Of a stretch of DNA of 52,500 bases, positions 1 to 19,529 are shown piece by piece. Position 1 is the stretch's first letter, and every line of letters starts with the position of its first letter. The stretch covers positions 2,501-55,000 of the forward strand of contig MCFG01000236.1 of the NCBI GenBank assembly GCA_002104895.1. Reading direction: 5' to 3'. Source of the DNA: Anaeromyces robustus. Lineage: Eukaryota; Neocallimastigomycota; Neocallimastigomycetes; Neocallimastigales; Neocallimastigaceae. The translations under genes were made by a program, and so were the position numbers. The notes under the pieces were generated by a model. The model was given only the letters and a program-made list of their open reading frames with translations. It was not told the DNA's origin and searched no databases.

Positions 1-2
1 AA

Positions 3-2732
<2,730 letters not shown>

Positions 2733-3006
2733 ATTTTGGAATATTTATAAATTAATAGAATTTTATTTTTTATTTTTTTTTTTTTTTTTTTATAATTTAT
2801 GAATATATTTATTAACTTTTTTATATCATTAATATAAAATGTAATTTTTTCAAAAAAAAAAAAAAAAAAAAAAAAATAATTTATCATTCGTAATTTAAAA
2901 AAGGGGAAAAAACAAAATAGTAAAAATTAAAACAAAAAAAAAAAAAAAAAAAAAAAGAAATATTTCGAAAATAATAATAACCAATACAGATTAATTAAGC
3001 ATAACT

Positions 3007-3068
<62 letters not shown>

Positions 3069-3129
3069 AAAAAAAGAAAAAGAAAAAATATATGTTATTA
3101 TATAAATAATAATTTTTTTTTATAAATAA

Positions 3130-3168
<39 letters not shown>

Positions 3169-3891
3169 TTTTAACATTGAAATATATTTTAATGAAATGA
3201 TGAAATGTTGTATTAATAAAGAAAAGTAGTATATATTCATATTAACATAACGATATATATTATTTTAATTTGGTTGTAATATTGTAATATTGATTAGATT
3301 GATAAATAATTAATATGTAAAAAAAATTCTTTTCTTTTATATATTTATTTATTTTAGTTTGTTAGTATAATTTTATTGAATAATAATATTAAAATCTTTT
3401 TTGTATTTCAAAAAAAAAAAAAAAAAAAAAAAAAAAATTATATTAAAATATAAACTTTTTGTTGTAGTAAATCATTTTTAAATATATATTATATAATTAT
3501 TATTAAAGTATTATTAATATGTATAAAATAAGTTATATTTATATTTACACACAATATACAATAAATACAGTTGCTGTCATAACTTTATATTAATCTTGCA
3601 ATTTCAGAATATCTTTCCACCTCTAAAATTTCATGTTAACCTTGCCATTAGAATGATTTCTGTCTTAGACCAGTTGTACCCATGGTATTGTGTTTTAAAG
3701 AAAAACTTTATATTAAATTTTTCCAAAAAAAATTTTATTTATTTAATTTACATAATAAATAAAAAAAATTTTTATCCAATAAATATTTTTTATAAGTATC
3801 TAAAAATAATAAAAATAAAAAAAAAAATTTTTTTAAATGTAATTGAATTTCTATTATAAAAATTGGAATTTGTAAATTTTTGTAATAAAAA
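2733..3891. other. Intergenic A/T-tract region between ABCE1 and the AAA ATPase gene
   Basis: This spacer is dominated by long homopolymers: a T tract near 2771-2790, A tracts near 2852-2875 and 2934-2955, an A tract of about 50 nt near 3017-3066, and A tracts near 3131-3165 and 3411-3437. One short stretch, about 3590-3710, has clearly more G and C than its surroundings and is listed as a finding. I recognise no RNA gene or promoter motif here. The region presumably holds the ABCE1 3' end and the promoter of the next gene. Confidence 0.6.
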
Positions 3892-8357
<4,466 letters not shown>

Positions 8358-9325
8358 AAATAATAATAATAAATAAGTAATTAAAAATAATAATATATAT
8401 ATATATATCCTATAAAAAATAAAAATAAAAAAATAAAAAATAAAAAATAAAAAAATAAAAAAAAAAAAGGAATATATTTATTTATTCTAGAGTAATTTAA
8501 TTAAGTTTTTTGGAAATATCCTTATATTTGAACAGATAAATAGATAGATAAATTTATAATATCAAATCAAATATATCAAATAAGCAAATAAAAAAAAAAA
8601 TGAATACAAAATAATATTCTTGTGTTTTGTTGTTTGTTTTAATTTTTTTATAATTTGTTTTGTTTTTATTAAATTTTTTTTTTTTTTTTTTGATTTTATT
8701 TTATTATAGCAAAAGTGTATATTTTTTTTAAAAAATTTAATTAAAAAATTTTTTTAATTTTTTTTTATTATTAAAATTTTTTTTTTTTTTAATTTAATAT
8801 ATTTATTATAAAACCAAAAATAATAATAAAACTTAAATAAAGTTGTTTTTTTTTTTTTCTTAGTTTAATAAATATTTGTTTGTTTTTGTATATAAAATTG
8901 AAAAAAAAAAAAAGGTATTCATACATAAATCATATAAATTATATATTATATATTATAAAAGTAATATATGTAATATATGTCATGATAATCATAATTTTCA
9001 AAATTAATAATATAAATTTTATTTTTTATTATTTTCTATTCTGTTTTTTGAAAAATATAAATTTTTCATTTTTTTTTTCATAAAGATTATTACGCAGCCA
9101 TTTTAAAATAATTTATATATAATTATTATATATAATAAATGATATATTTAAAAAAAGAATAAGAAGAAAAATATCATATAAATAACAAATTCCATCATAT
9201 ATCTAATACTTAAAAAATAAAATAAATTGGTAATTGAATAGCACATATATCTTTCTAATACTCAAATACCACATTAAAAAAAAAAAAAAGACATTAAAAT
9301 TTTTAAAAATATTAATAAAATAATA
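8358..9325. other. Intergenic AT-rich spacer
   Basis: This spacer lies between the stop of the AAA ATPase gene and the start of the Asn-rich gene. It holds A and T tracts near 8430-8470, 8675-8695 and 8885-8913, AT dinucleotide runs, and no protein-like reading frame on either strand. I see no recognisable RNA gene. Confidence 0.6.
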
Positions 9326-9571
9326 ATGCCATCAGAAGAAATTTTTATAAACAATAATGAAAACAATAATAACTATATATCAAATGAAAATATTACTACT
9401 GAAAAAAAAAATAATAATATAGTTTCAATTACTGAAGAAAATAATGATACAGTTATATTAAACACTGAAAAGAATAATGATGACAATGAAATAATGATTA
9501 CAATTGAAGAGAATAATTATAATGAAGATGAAATATCTACTATTGAAGAGAATGTCAATAATAACAATAAC

Positions 9572-9640
<69 letters not shown>

Positions 9641-12453
9641 GATATAAAACCTATAGATTCTTGTAATATATTTCCAAAAGAATCTATAAATATTATTACA
9701 TCTTCCAAACAGTTGATACCTTTACAAAAAAAGAATAATTCTTCCAAAAAAAAGATGATGACTAAAACAAATTATAAGATACCCATTAAAAATAATGACA
9801 AATTGAATTCCAAAAAATTTATAAAAGAACAAACGAAAAAAATTCAAGATTTTAAATTATCTAGTAATAAAAAAATTTTAGAAACTACTATTAGTGACAA
9901 TAAACTTTTAAAAAGTTATAATAAAAAAAAGAAAAATATTACAGAGTTTAAAGCAACAGAAATTAAATATGATTTAAAAAAAATGAAAGGAAAAATGAAA
10001 GAATTACGGAAAAATTCACAAACTAATAATAAAAATAAACATAAAAATAATAGTAACGATGATAATAATGATGATAATGAAAATGAAAATGATGAAAATA
10101 TAAATAATGAAATTCTTTTACTAAACCATATCATAAATGAAATAGAAAAATACGATAATGATGATAATAATGATGATAATGAAATAGAAAATAATAATGA
10201 TATTAATAATTTTAAAAATATTGATGATCCATTAACTTTTGTTAATGATGATAATATTGATTTAATAGCATCATATCTTAATATGAAAAAAACAAAGCTT
10301 AATGGTCAAACGTCACTTAAAAAAATAGATAGTATTACATCTTCTTCTTCATTAAATAAAAAAAAATCAATATTATCGAAACAACAACAACATCATCATC
10401 ATAATCATCATCATCGAAAAACTAAAAATAATTCTAACACTAAAACATTATTATCATATCAAAATCAAAACTCAATAAAAAATCATCATAATAATAAAGG
10501 ATTAAACCATCTAAATAACAATATTAATAATTATAATAAAATTCAAACAACATCATCATATCAAAGTAAAGAATTCTTAAATAAGAAAAAACATCCAACT
10601 TTAAAACAGACATCACTTAATAGTATTAATTCTTCTTTGCATTCATCTTCTACTATCAAAAAAAATAAAAATAATAATAATGACAATAATATCAATACTA
10701 AAAAAATAAATAATAATAAAAAGTCTACTGATATTAATAATAATCATAATAATAATATAAAACAAACAAATTCCAAAATTAAAACTAATAATATTAGAAT
10801 AGGTGATATATATTTTACAATACCCGACAAAAATTATAAACAATCTAATTCTACAACAAATAATCCAAAACAATTAATAATTAATGATAAAGTGAAAAAT
10901 AATGTAAGAAAAAATCTTTATTTACAAAATCCATACAATCCCGTACAAAAGGATGAACAGAAAATAATAATAAAAACAAAAGAACAAGATAATAATAATA
11001 ATAATAATAATAATACAAATATAAAACCAAAGACAATGAAAAATGAAAAAATTCATAATAAATTTAGAATATATCAAAAAAATAAAAAGCAAAAAAATAT
11101 TAGATTATATAAATTTTGTAGAAAAGAAGGGAAATTCTTAATAAAATGTATGGGATTAATTGAACAACAACATAAAACTCCAACAAATAATAATGCAATA
11201 CTAAATAAAAAAAAATCAAATATAAATGCAAATACATATTCAGAATCAAATTTAACTAATACTATTTCTACTTCTTTTCTTTCATCCTCTTCCTTTTCTT
11301 CTTCTTTTATCAGTACTCAAAATAAAAAATTAAAGCTAAGAAAATTACATAAAAATAAGAATAAAGAAAAAATGACCAATCATACATTTAAGAAAAATAA
11401 AGAAAGAATAAAGAATAATTGCATTAATAAAAATGATAATAACAATAATTTAATATCAATAAATAATTCATTACATAATAAAAAAAAGAAAAAAATTAAA
11501 AAAAAAAGTGAAGAAGAAAAACAAAAAAAAAATAAAAATAAATCAAAAAATAAAACAAAATTACTATCTAATAAATTATTAAATAAATCAGAAAGTTTTT
11601 CAAGTTTTAACAACATTATAATTAATTATGAAAAAAATTTTAATTATAATCAAACTTCACCTTCTTTTATTGCTCAATTTAATAAACAAAAGGATCATTC
11701 ATTTTCTCTTAAAGAATCATTAACTAATGACAATAGTAGCAATGATAATAATAGTAATAATAATGATAATAATAATAATATTAGCAATAATAAACATACT
11801 TCTTTATCACTTCAGAAATACAAAAAAAGACAAAATTATATAGAAAATAAAATTATAGAATATCAACAAACTATAAAAAAAATAAGAGAAAAATCACGTT
11901 TATCTTTACCTTCTTCAATATTTTATGAAAAAAACAATTCTATATTAATACAAGATGGAAATTACAATTCAAATGACGTTAGCAAATATAATAATAATAG
12001 CAATAATAATAATAAAACTACTACTAATGATAGTAATATATCAAATCAAAATCATGCATATAATTCATTATCAATATATAAAAAGGTAAATATATATATA
12101 TTTATATATTTATATATATTTTTATTATATATAATATAAAAATAATATTATTTAACATAAAAAAAAATTAAAACTCATTTTTATATTACATAAAGGATGA
12201 AACCTTTCCAGACATTTCAAAAAGATCATCAATAAAAGAAACCAAAAATATTAATATTAACAATAATAAAGATAATAATAATATGAAAAAGAATGATATA
12301 AATAAAACAACAACAAATAAAATAATTCAAAAATCCATTTCTTTACCAATATTAAATATAAATGAAAATAATTCCTATAGTAATGGTTTTATGAATTATC
12401 TTTTAAATAATCTAAATAAGGAAATCACTATTGATGGTAATATTAAAAAATAA
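9326..12453 (+). CDS. Asn-rich, Lys-rich low-complexity protein of unknown function
   Basis: The gene has two exons, 9326-12085 and 12196-12453, joined in phase 0 across a short GT...AG intron that is itself open in frame. The product is 1005 residues and I do not recognise it. An acidic N-terminus is followed by an Asn run of about 30 (AAT codons near 9560-9638). Then come a Lys-rich segment with coiled-coil-like spacing (about 150-240), a His-rich tract near 10390-10425, and long Asn/Lys/Ser stretches. Two islands look less repetitive: RIGDIYFTIPDKNY (about 10797-10840) and RLYKFCRKEGKFLIKCMGLI (about 11101-11160). No signal peptide or membrane segment is visible, and the basic character could suit a nuclear or cytoskeletal protein, but nothing shows that directly. 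The start is the first ATG after an A-rich leader. The long open frame supports coding status. Confidence 0.72.
9545..9640 (+). repeat. In-frame AAT/AAC array encoding an Asn run
   Basis: A nearly pure AAT array, with a few AAC codons at its 5' edge, encodes about 27 consecutive asparagines in the Asn-rich protein. It is the longest homopolymer in that gene and a likely length-polymorphic site. Confidence 0.9.
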
Positions 12454-12699
12454 AATCTAAAGAAAATTCTAATAATATCCTAACATTATTTACTAATATT
12501 ATATATATTAATAAATTTTATATTCATTCTATATTATTATAATCATTATTATAATTTATTTATTTATATAAATAATTTTAAATAATTTTAAATAATTTTA
12601 TATTTTTTTTAATTATATATATATATATATATATTATGTATATTTTATATTTTATCATATTTATATAAAAAAAATATAATATCAAATATAAAAGAAACA

Positions 12700-12968
12700 A
12701 TGAATTCTAATATTAATAATAATAATAATAAAATAATTAAACTATCTATCGAAAACAATATCAATAATACTAATATTATCAAAACCAATAATGACAATGA
12801 TAATGATACTAAAGATGATGATGATAATGATGATGATAATAATTATGATGATAATGATGATGATAATGAAAGTAGTAGTTTATGTAGTATAAGTAGTTCT
12901 GATTATAATCAGAGTTATGGTCATAAGCATAATCGTTCTAGTAGTAATTCAAGTTATTCAAGTATCAC

Positions 12969-13002
<34 letters not shown>

Positions 13003-13196
13003 TTATGTAGTTACTCTGATGATGATTCACGTTCAAAAATAAATAATATAAATAAAATTATTCCAAACAAAAAATTATTATTAACAGTAAACGATTTAGA
13101 AAGTTTCGTAGATGATAATGATGATAATAATGATCATAATAATAATGATGACGATGCTAATAATACCAATGATAATAATAATAATAATAATAATAA

Positions 13197-13231
<35 letters not shown>

Positions 13232-14990
13232 ATTTATCACAAGATTATTCATTTATTTCAATAAATGATAAAGAAAAAAATGAAAATGAAATTAAAAATA
13301 AAAATGAAAATGAAAATGAAAATATAAATGAAAATGAAAATAAAAATGAAAATAAAAATGAAAATAAAAATGAAATTCAAAACGAAAATAAAAATGAAAT
13401 TGAAAATAAAAATGAAATTGAAAATAAAAATGAAATTGAAAATAAAAATGAAAATAAAAATAAAAATGAAATTCAAAACGAAAATGAAAATAAAAATGAA
13501 AATGAAAATGAAAATGAAAATGAAAATAAAATTGAAATTGAAATTGAAATTCGAAATAAAAATGAAATTGAAAATGAAAATGAAATTGAAAATGAAAATA
13601 AAATTGAAAATGAAATTGAAAATGAAATTGGAAATGAAAATGAAAATAATAAAATAAATATTAACAAAATATTAGATAATAAAGATGATTTTATAAAAGA
13701 TGATAATTTAGTATCTACTTCTAACAGCAGAATTTCATTACAAAATGAAGAAGAAGTAAAAAAGAATGATGATGAAAATGAAAATTTAAACATTAAAAAT
13801 AATCAAACAAAATTAATAAATAATAATGAAAAAGCTAAATTATCCTATAAACTTAAAGATGAAGAATATTTAACAAAACAATTTCTTAAAAACATTAATG
13901 TTAAACAAGTTATAAAAAAAATAAAAGAAATGACCAATTCAGATTCTACTGATTCATTAGAATTAGAAAAGAAATTTTATGATATTATTATATCATTAAA
14001 TGAAAAACCTAAAATTGTTGTAACTAACGAAAACAATGAAAGTATTGAAACTTTTAATAAATCAAATAGTATTACAAGTGATTTAATAAAAGCATTTAGT
14101 ATTAATGATGATTTAGAAAATAATAATAATACAGTTAATAATAATATCAAAAATAATAGCAATAATAACAATAGTAATAGTAATGATAATGATATTATTA
14201 ATAATAATAATAATGAAAATAATGATATTGTTATTACTCAAGACAAAAATAATATTAATAACAATGATAATGAAATAAATATAAACAATAATAATAATAA
14301 TAAAAATGATGATAGTAATAACAATAATAATAATAGTATAAATAATAACAAAAATATAATAAAAAGTTATAATAATTTATCCAATAAGAAAAAAATTGAA
14401 AAAAAAGGAATTGAATCTTCATTTTCAAAAAATGAAAATTATAATTCATGTGATGTAAACCATGAAAATAATAATGGTAATAGTAATAGTAATAGTAATA
14501 GTAATAGTAATAGTAATAATGAATTAAAAGAAAGAAAAAATAAGATTAAAGGAGTTAAAAATACTATTACCAAAAATTATAAACTATTAGATGAAAAGAA
14601 AAAAAACAGTAATAGTAATAGTAATAGTAATAGTAATAGTAGTAATATTAAGAATAGTCATTATAATACTGCATTAACCTCTAAAAAACGATCAGCATAT
14701 TCAAAAACTAAATTAAATGAAAAATATAAAAAAAATAATAATAATATTAATATTAGTTTACGTGGTCTTGTCGAACCACATAAACATATGTACAGTATTA
14801 ATGGTAGTGATAGTAGTAGTATAAAAAGTAAAAATTTAACAATAAATTCCAAGAATAGTTCAAATAATAGTATATATAAAAATAATTCAAGTAATACTGA
14901 TAGTAGTAATAATAGTCATAATGATAAAAATCATAAAGATCATAAACTAGATAATACTAATGATAGTATTTCTATCATTAGTAGTAATAG

Positions 14991-15021
<31 letters not shown>

Positions 15022-18000
15022 AATATTAGTATTATTATAACTAATGATAATGAAGATATAAAATTATATGATAAAAATAAAAATCAAATTAATAGTAATA
15101 ATAATCAATGTCGTCTACAGCCTCAACCACCAACCTCCTCACAACAACAACAACATTATCATAGACATCATCAATTAAAACCATCAGCAAATAATGATAC
15201 AAAAAATAAAATTTCAACAAGTAAAACTAGCCTCGCTTCAAAAAATATGAACAATAATATTATAAAGAATGAAAATAATAATATTAATATTTATAATAAA
15301 AATAGTAATAAAAATAATAGTAAATATAACATTACTAATAATAATAAAAACAACAAAAGTAATAATAATATTAATAATGATAATAAATTTTTAAATAATA
15401 ATAATAGTAATAATAATAGTAATAATAATAGTAATAATAATAGTATTAAGAAAAGTCGTAACAGAATTTATAGTTATTCAGTTCGTTCGCTAACCCCAAA
15501 AGTTACAGTGAATGATAAGAATGTAACACTGAATAAAAAAAAATTTTTAGAATTACATTCCACAGTATCAATAAATCAAAGAAAACATCTTAAATCTAAA
15601 TCCAATATATCCAATTATAATAGTAAAAGTATAAGTAAAAGTTTTAACTTATTTGATTCTGATATCAAAAAAATAGAAGATAAATCACAAGATTTATCTA
15701 AATCTTATTTATTAACACCAAATAAAATGAAGCATGAAAGGCGAAAAACTACACTATCTATCGCCTCAAGTGCTAAAAATATATCAAAAGGGAAAATATC
15801 TGGTAAATCAATCTATAATTCAAATTATAAATTAAATAGTGTTAAAAATGTGGTAATTATAAATTAAATAAATTATGATTTAATGAAATATTTTATTTTT
15901 TTTTTTTTTAATTATATAATATATAATAATATAATAATAGATACTAATTTTCTTTTATTATATATTTATATTTCATGGAAATTTCAATGGAAATTAATAA
16001 TTGATAAAAATAAATAAAATAATGAAATGAAATGAATGAAAAAGTATGAAAAATCTATAGATAAAAAAATTAAACCAAAAAAATTATATAATATTAATAG
16101 TTTAGAAAATATAGAAAATTCAATAAAAAAATACAATACAGTTATGAATAGTAATACAACAATAAATTTAAATAACAATAATAATAATTTAAATATGAAT
16201 AATTTAAATTCTATTAATAATAAGAATCTTGGAAGTATTAATCTTTATGAATTATTATCCTCTCAACTAATTCATAATCATCTTCCAGAATTTTTAATAG
16301 ATTCATTTGATACCAATAAATCATCATCAAAAATACTTAAGAAAAATAAAAATTCAAGAAGTTTAATTAGTATTAATAATATTTCTATGATAAATGATTC
16401 TGATTTCCAAAAATGTATAAGAATATTCATTGGAACTTGGAATATGATGGGAAGAGTAATTATTTATATATAATAATATATATTAAAATTTTTATATAAT
16501 ATTTTTATTTATTAATTTATTAATTTATTATTTATTTATCTATTTATTAATTTATTTATTTATTTATTTATTTATTTATTATTTTTATTATTTAAAATAT
16601 TTGTAAAAAAAAAAATAAAATAAAAATAACTATTTCATTAATGATTTGGATATTAAATTCATGATATATAATAAAAGTCACCACCTCCAAATATTAAACC
16701 ATTTATTGATATTAATAATGATAATTATCATATTGTTGCTATTGGTACTCAAGAATGTGGTAAAAATATTACAGAAGCTATGATTTTTCCATCATGTGAA
16801 GAATGGGAAAAAGCATTACAAAAACATTTAACAAAAAAATATCAAATGATAAAATCAGAAGTGATGGGATCTATACATCTTGCTATTTTTATTAATAAAG
16901 AATGTAGTAGCCATGTTAAAAGTAAGTAATAAAATCAAAATAATAACAATAATAATAATAATAATTATGTACAAATTCTTAATATCATAAAAAATTAACA
17001 TCTTTTTTTTATTTAATTATAAATAACTAAATAATAAAAAACAAAAATAATATATATATAAAATATAAATATAAATATAAATATAAATATAAAAAAAGAT
17101 GTTAAAGCTTATAATGTTAAAACTGGAGTTGCTAATGTTATGACAAATAAAGGAGCTATAGGAATATCATTACAATTTGATGCCTTAACTTTTTTATTTG
17201 TTAATTCACACTTAACAGCATATCAAAAAAAAGTATCTGACAGAAATGATGATTATAAGCGTATATCCAAAGGATTACATATGAATTTAAATAATAATAA
17301 CTATGGTAATTATAATAATACTAATATTAAATATTACAAATTATTAATTTTATATATATATAATGAAAAATTATATATAAAATTTATAATTGTTAGAGAA
17401 AATAAAAATAACAATAATTATATTTTATTATTTTGTTATAATATTTTAAAATTTTTATAAATATTTAAATTTTTTAGATCAAAGTTATGATTATATATTT
17501 TGGTTTGGTGATTTAAACTATAGAATTAATGGTATTAGATCCATTGTTGATAAACTAATTAAAGAAAATCAATTAGAAGTATATATATATATTGTTTTTT
17601 TAAATATTTCATACTATATATTTTTTTTATATTTATATTTATAAAGCTAATTCGTTATTAATACTCATTTTCTAATTAAAAACAAAAAAAAATTTTTTCT
17701 AACTTTTTTTTTTATTCTCTTTAGGTTTTATTAGCTAATGACCAATTAAAAATTGAAATGAATAAAGGTAATGCTTTTAATAGTTTTTCAGAAGCCCCTA
17801 TTACTTTTCGACCTACTTATAAATTTGATGTTTATACTAAAAATTATGTCACTAATGATATGTCTATTCATTCACCAGTTCCAACTATTTCATCAGAAGG
17901 AAGATCATTATCAAATAATTATATTAATCCTTCATTATTATTAAATAATAATAGTAATGTTAATAATAGCATTAATCATCAAAAATTAAATATTGATAAT

Positions 18001-18849
18001 AAACCTAATATTAATAATATTACAGGTGCAATGACTTTAGCAACAAGTCCAAAATATATAGAAGCTTATAAAAATAATACTAATAATAACAATAATAATA
18101 ATAATAATAATAATAATGAAAATAATGAAAATAATGAAAATCCTAAATTTGATGTCAATACAATAAAATCATTTTCTTCTTCTTCTTTCTATCAAGATTA
18201 TCCTAAAGATATTAAAATACCAAATCAAAATAATAATAATCTAAATAATAATATTAATAATATTAACAACAACAATAACAATAACAATAATAACAACAAC
18301 AACAACAATAATAATAATAATAATAATAATAATATTGATGATCATCTTCATATTGATTATTATTATAATAAAACAAATGAATCTTCAACTATTACTTTAC
18401 CACTTAATGGATTAAATGTTTATGATACAAGTAAAAAAGCAAGAATTCCATCATGGACGGATCGAATATTATTTAGAGTTAGACATCAAAAACCACCTAC
18501 TTCACCAAATACTTATTATTTACCCTATCAAAATCAAAATTCAATTTTACAACAACAACAACAAGAAAAAGAAAAAGAAAAAGAAGAAAAAGAAGAAAAT
18601 ACAATTAATGATGATGATAATTCCTCTATAACAAAACAATCCATTTATAATAATATGAATTCCATACGCATTCCATTAAAACCCATATATGTAGAAAAAT
18701 ATACTAGTTGTGAAAATATGTATTGGTCTGACCATAAACCAGTAATAGGATCTTTTCGTATTAATAATGATTGGTCAAGTGATGATATAACAAATAATAA
18801 AAAAGTTATTCATCGTAAAACAAATAAACCAGCTTGTATAATTCAGTAA
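12700..18849 (+). CDS. INPP5E-like inositol-polyphosphate 5-phosphatase with CAAX tail
   Basis: Six exons close in phase: 12700-15852, 16045-16455, 16678-16921, 17099-17305, 17478-17578 and 17725-18849, about 1746 residues. The C-terminal third is an IPP5Pase catalytic domain: GTWNMMGR (about 1181-1188), GTQE, NKGAIGIS, NSHLTA, FWFGDLNYRI, ANDQL...FRPTYKFD (about 1400-1407), IPSWTDRIL (about 1613-1621) and SDHKPV. It should remove the 5-phosphate of phosphoinositides. The spacing around VVDKLI...LLANDQL...EMNKG resembles INPP5E. The last four residues, CIIQ, form a prenylation CAAX box, as in INPP5E-type membrane-anchored enzymes. The first 1050 residues are Asn/Ser/Glu low-complexity sequence. 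About 205 residues, largely Asn runs, are inserted between FRPTYKFD and IPSWTDR, normally a short loop. The exon 1-2 junction (GTG|GTAATT ... AAAAAG|TAT) is the least certain; if wrong, the phosphatase would be a separate gene starting near 16036. Confidence 0.86.
13275..13650 (+). repeat. Degenerate AATGAA/AAAAAT hexamer array coding for Asn-Glu-Ile-Lys repeats
   Basis: Hexanucleotide-like units (AATGAA, AAAAAT, ATTGAA) repeat for about 370 nt inside the first exon of the 5-phosphatase gene. They give a charged NENENK/NEIENK peptide tract. All three forward frames stay largely open because the unit lacks stops, which produces shadow frames such as a KMKIKMK frame. It is bordered by Ser-rich and Asn-rich tracts. 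Confidence 0.9.
18060..18345 (+). repeat. Asn-run insertion inside the 5-phosphatase catalytic domain
   Basis: AAT/AAC arrays at about 18073-18140 and 18226-18335 encode two long Asn tracts. They form the core of the insertion between the FRPTYKFD and IPSWTDRIL motifs. A mixture of AAC and AAT codons in the second tract suggests it is older or maintained at the protein level rather than being a fresh slippage product. Confidence 0.88.
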
Positions 18850-19529
18850 TAAAAATAAATTGAATATAATATACAATAAATGTTATGGAAATTAATATAT
18901 ATATATATATATATATAAGTTAGAAAGAATATATAAATATACAAATATAGATTAATTATAAAGATAGACAGAAATAATATAGAAAAAATAATATATATAA
19001 AGATTAGAAATATTAGAAATAATAATTATATATAAATACTCTAAATATTCTATTATTCAATAAAATATATACATTCCTTCATTCAGTTAAAATGCAAATA
19101 TATAAAAATAAATAAAAAATATATAATAATAAATTATTATTTATTATTAATATAAAATATAACAAAATATATAATAAAATCTTTTTTTTTTTTTTTTTTT
19201 TCTATTTATTTGCTTATTTAGACTTCGAATTGTGAATTTTCTTATTTTCTAAATATATTTATAAAATATTAATAATCTTTCTTTCTTTTTTTTTTTTTTT
19301 ATCTATTACCATATGTATTTTAATTAAAATAATTTATTTAAAAGTAACATATATAAGCAATCTATATTGCTCAAAAGTATAATATAATATATGAACACAA
19401 GTCGGTATTGGAGGTTAAGTTAATATAAGATTTTATATGGTTTTTTTTTTTTTTTTTAAATAATCAAAAAGGAAAGAAATTATAAATTTCAAATCTTTTT
19501 TTTTTTTTTTTATGGCACACAATTTGTAC
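18850..19529. other. Intergenic spacer at the convergent junction
   Basis: This is the space downstream of the 5-phosphatase gene, where + strand genes give way to - strand genes. It contains AT runs near 18895-18918, T tracts near 19182-19202, 19287-19302 and 19441-19457, and no recognisable gene. Polyadenylation signals of the phosphatase presumably lie near its start. Confidence 0.55.

Noticed and set aside
2995-3240. Poly-Phe frame on the - strand
   Set aside because: It is a translation of poly(A)/poly(T) tracts in intergenic DNA.
8516-8523. Second ATATCCTT match, possible U12 donor
   Set aside because: It lies downstream of the AFG2B-like stop in intergenic DNA; a few chance matches are expected in a window this AT-rich.
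13328-13657. KMKIKMK-repeat frame inside the phosphatase gene
   Set aside because: It is a shadow frame of the AATGAA/AAAAAT array; the Asn-Glu frame is continuous with 1050 codons.
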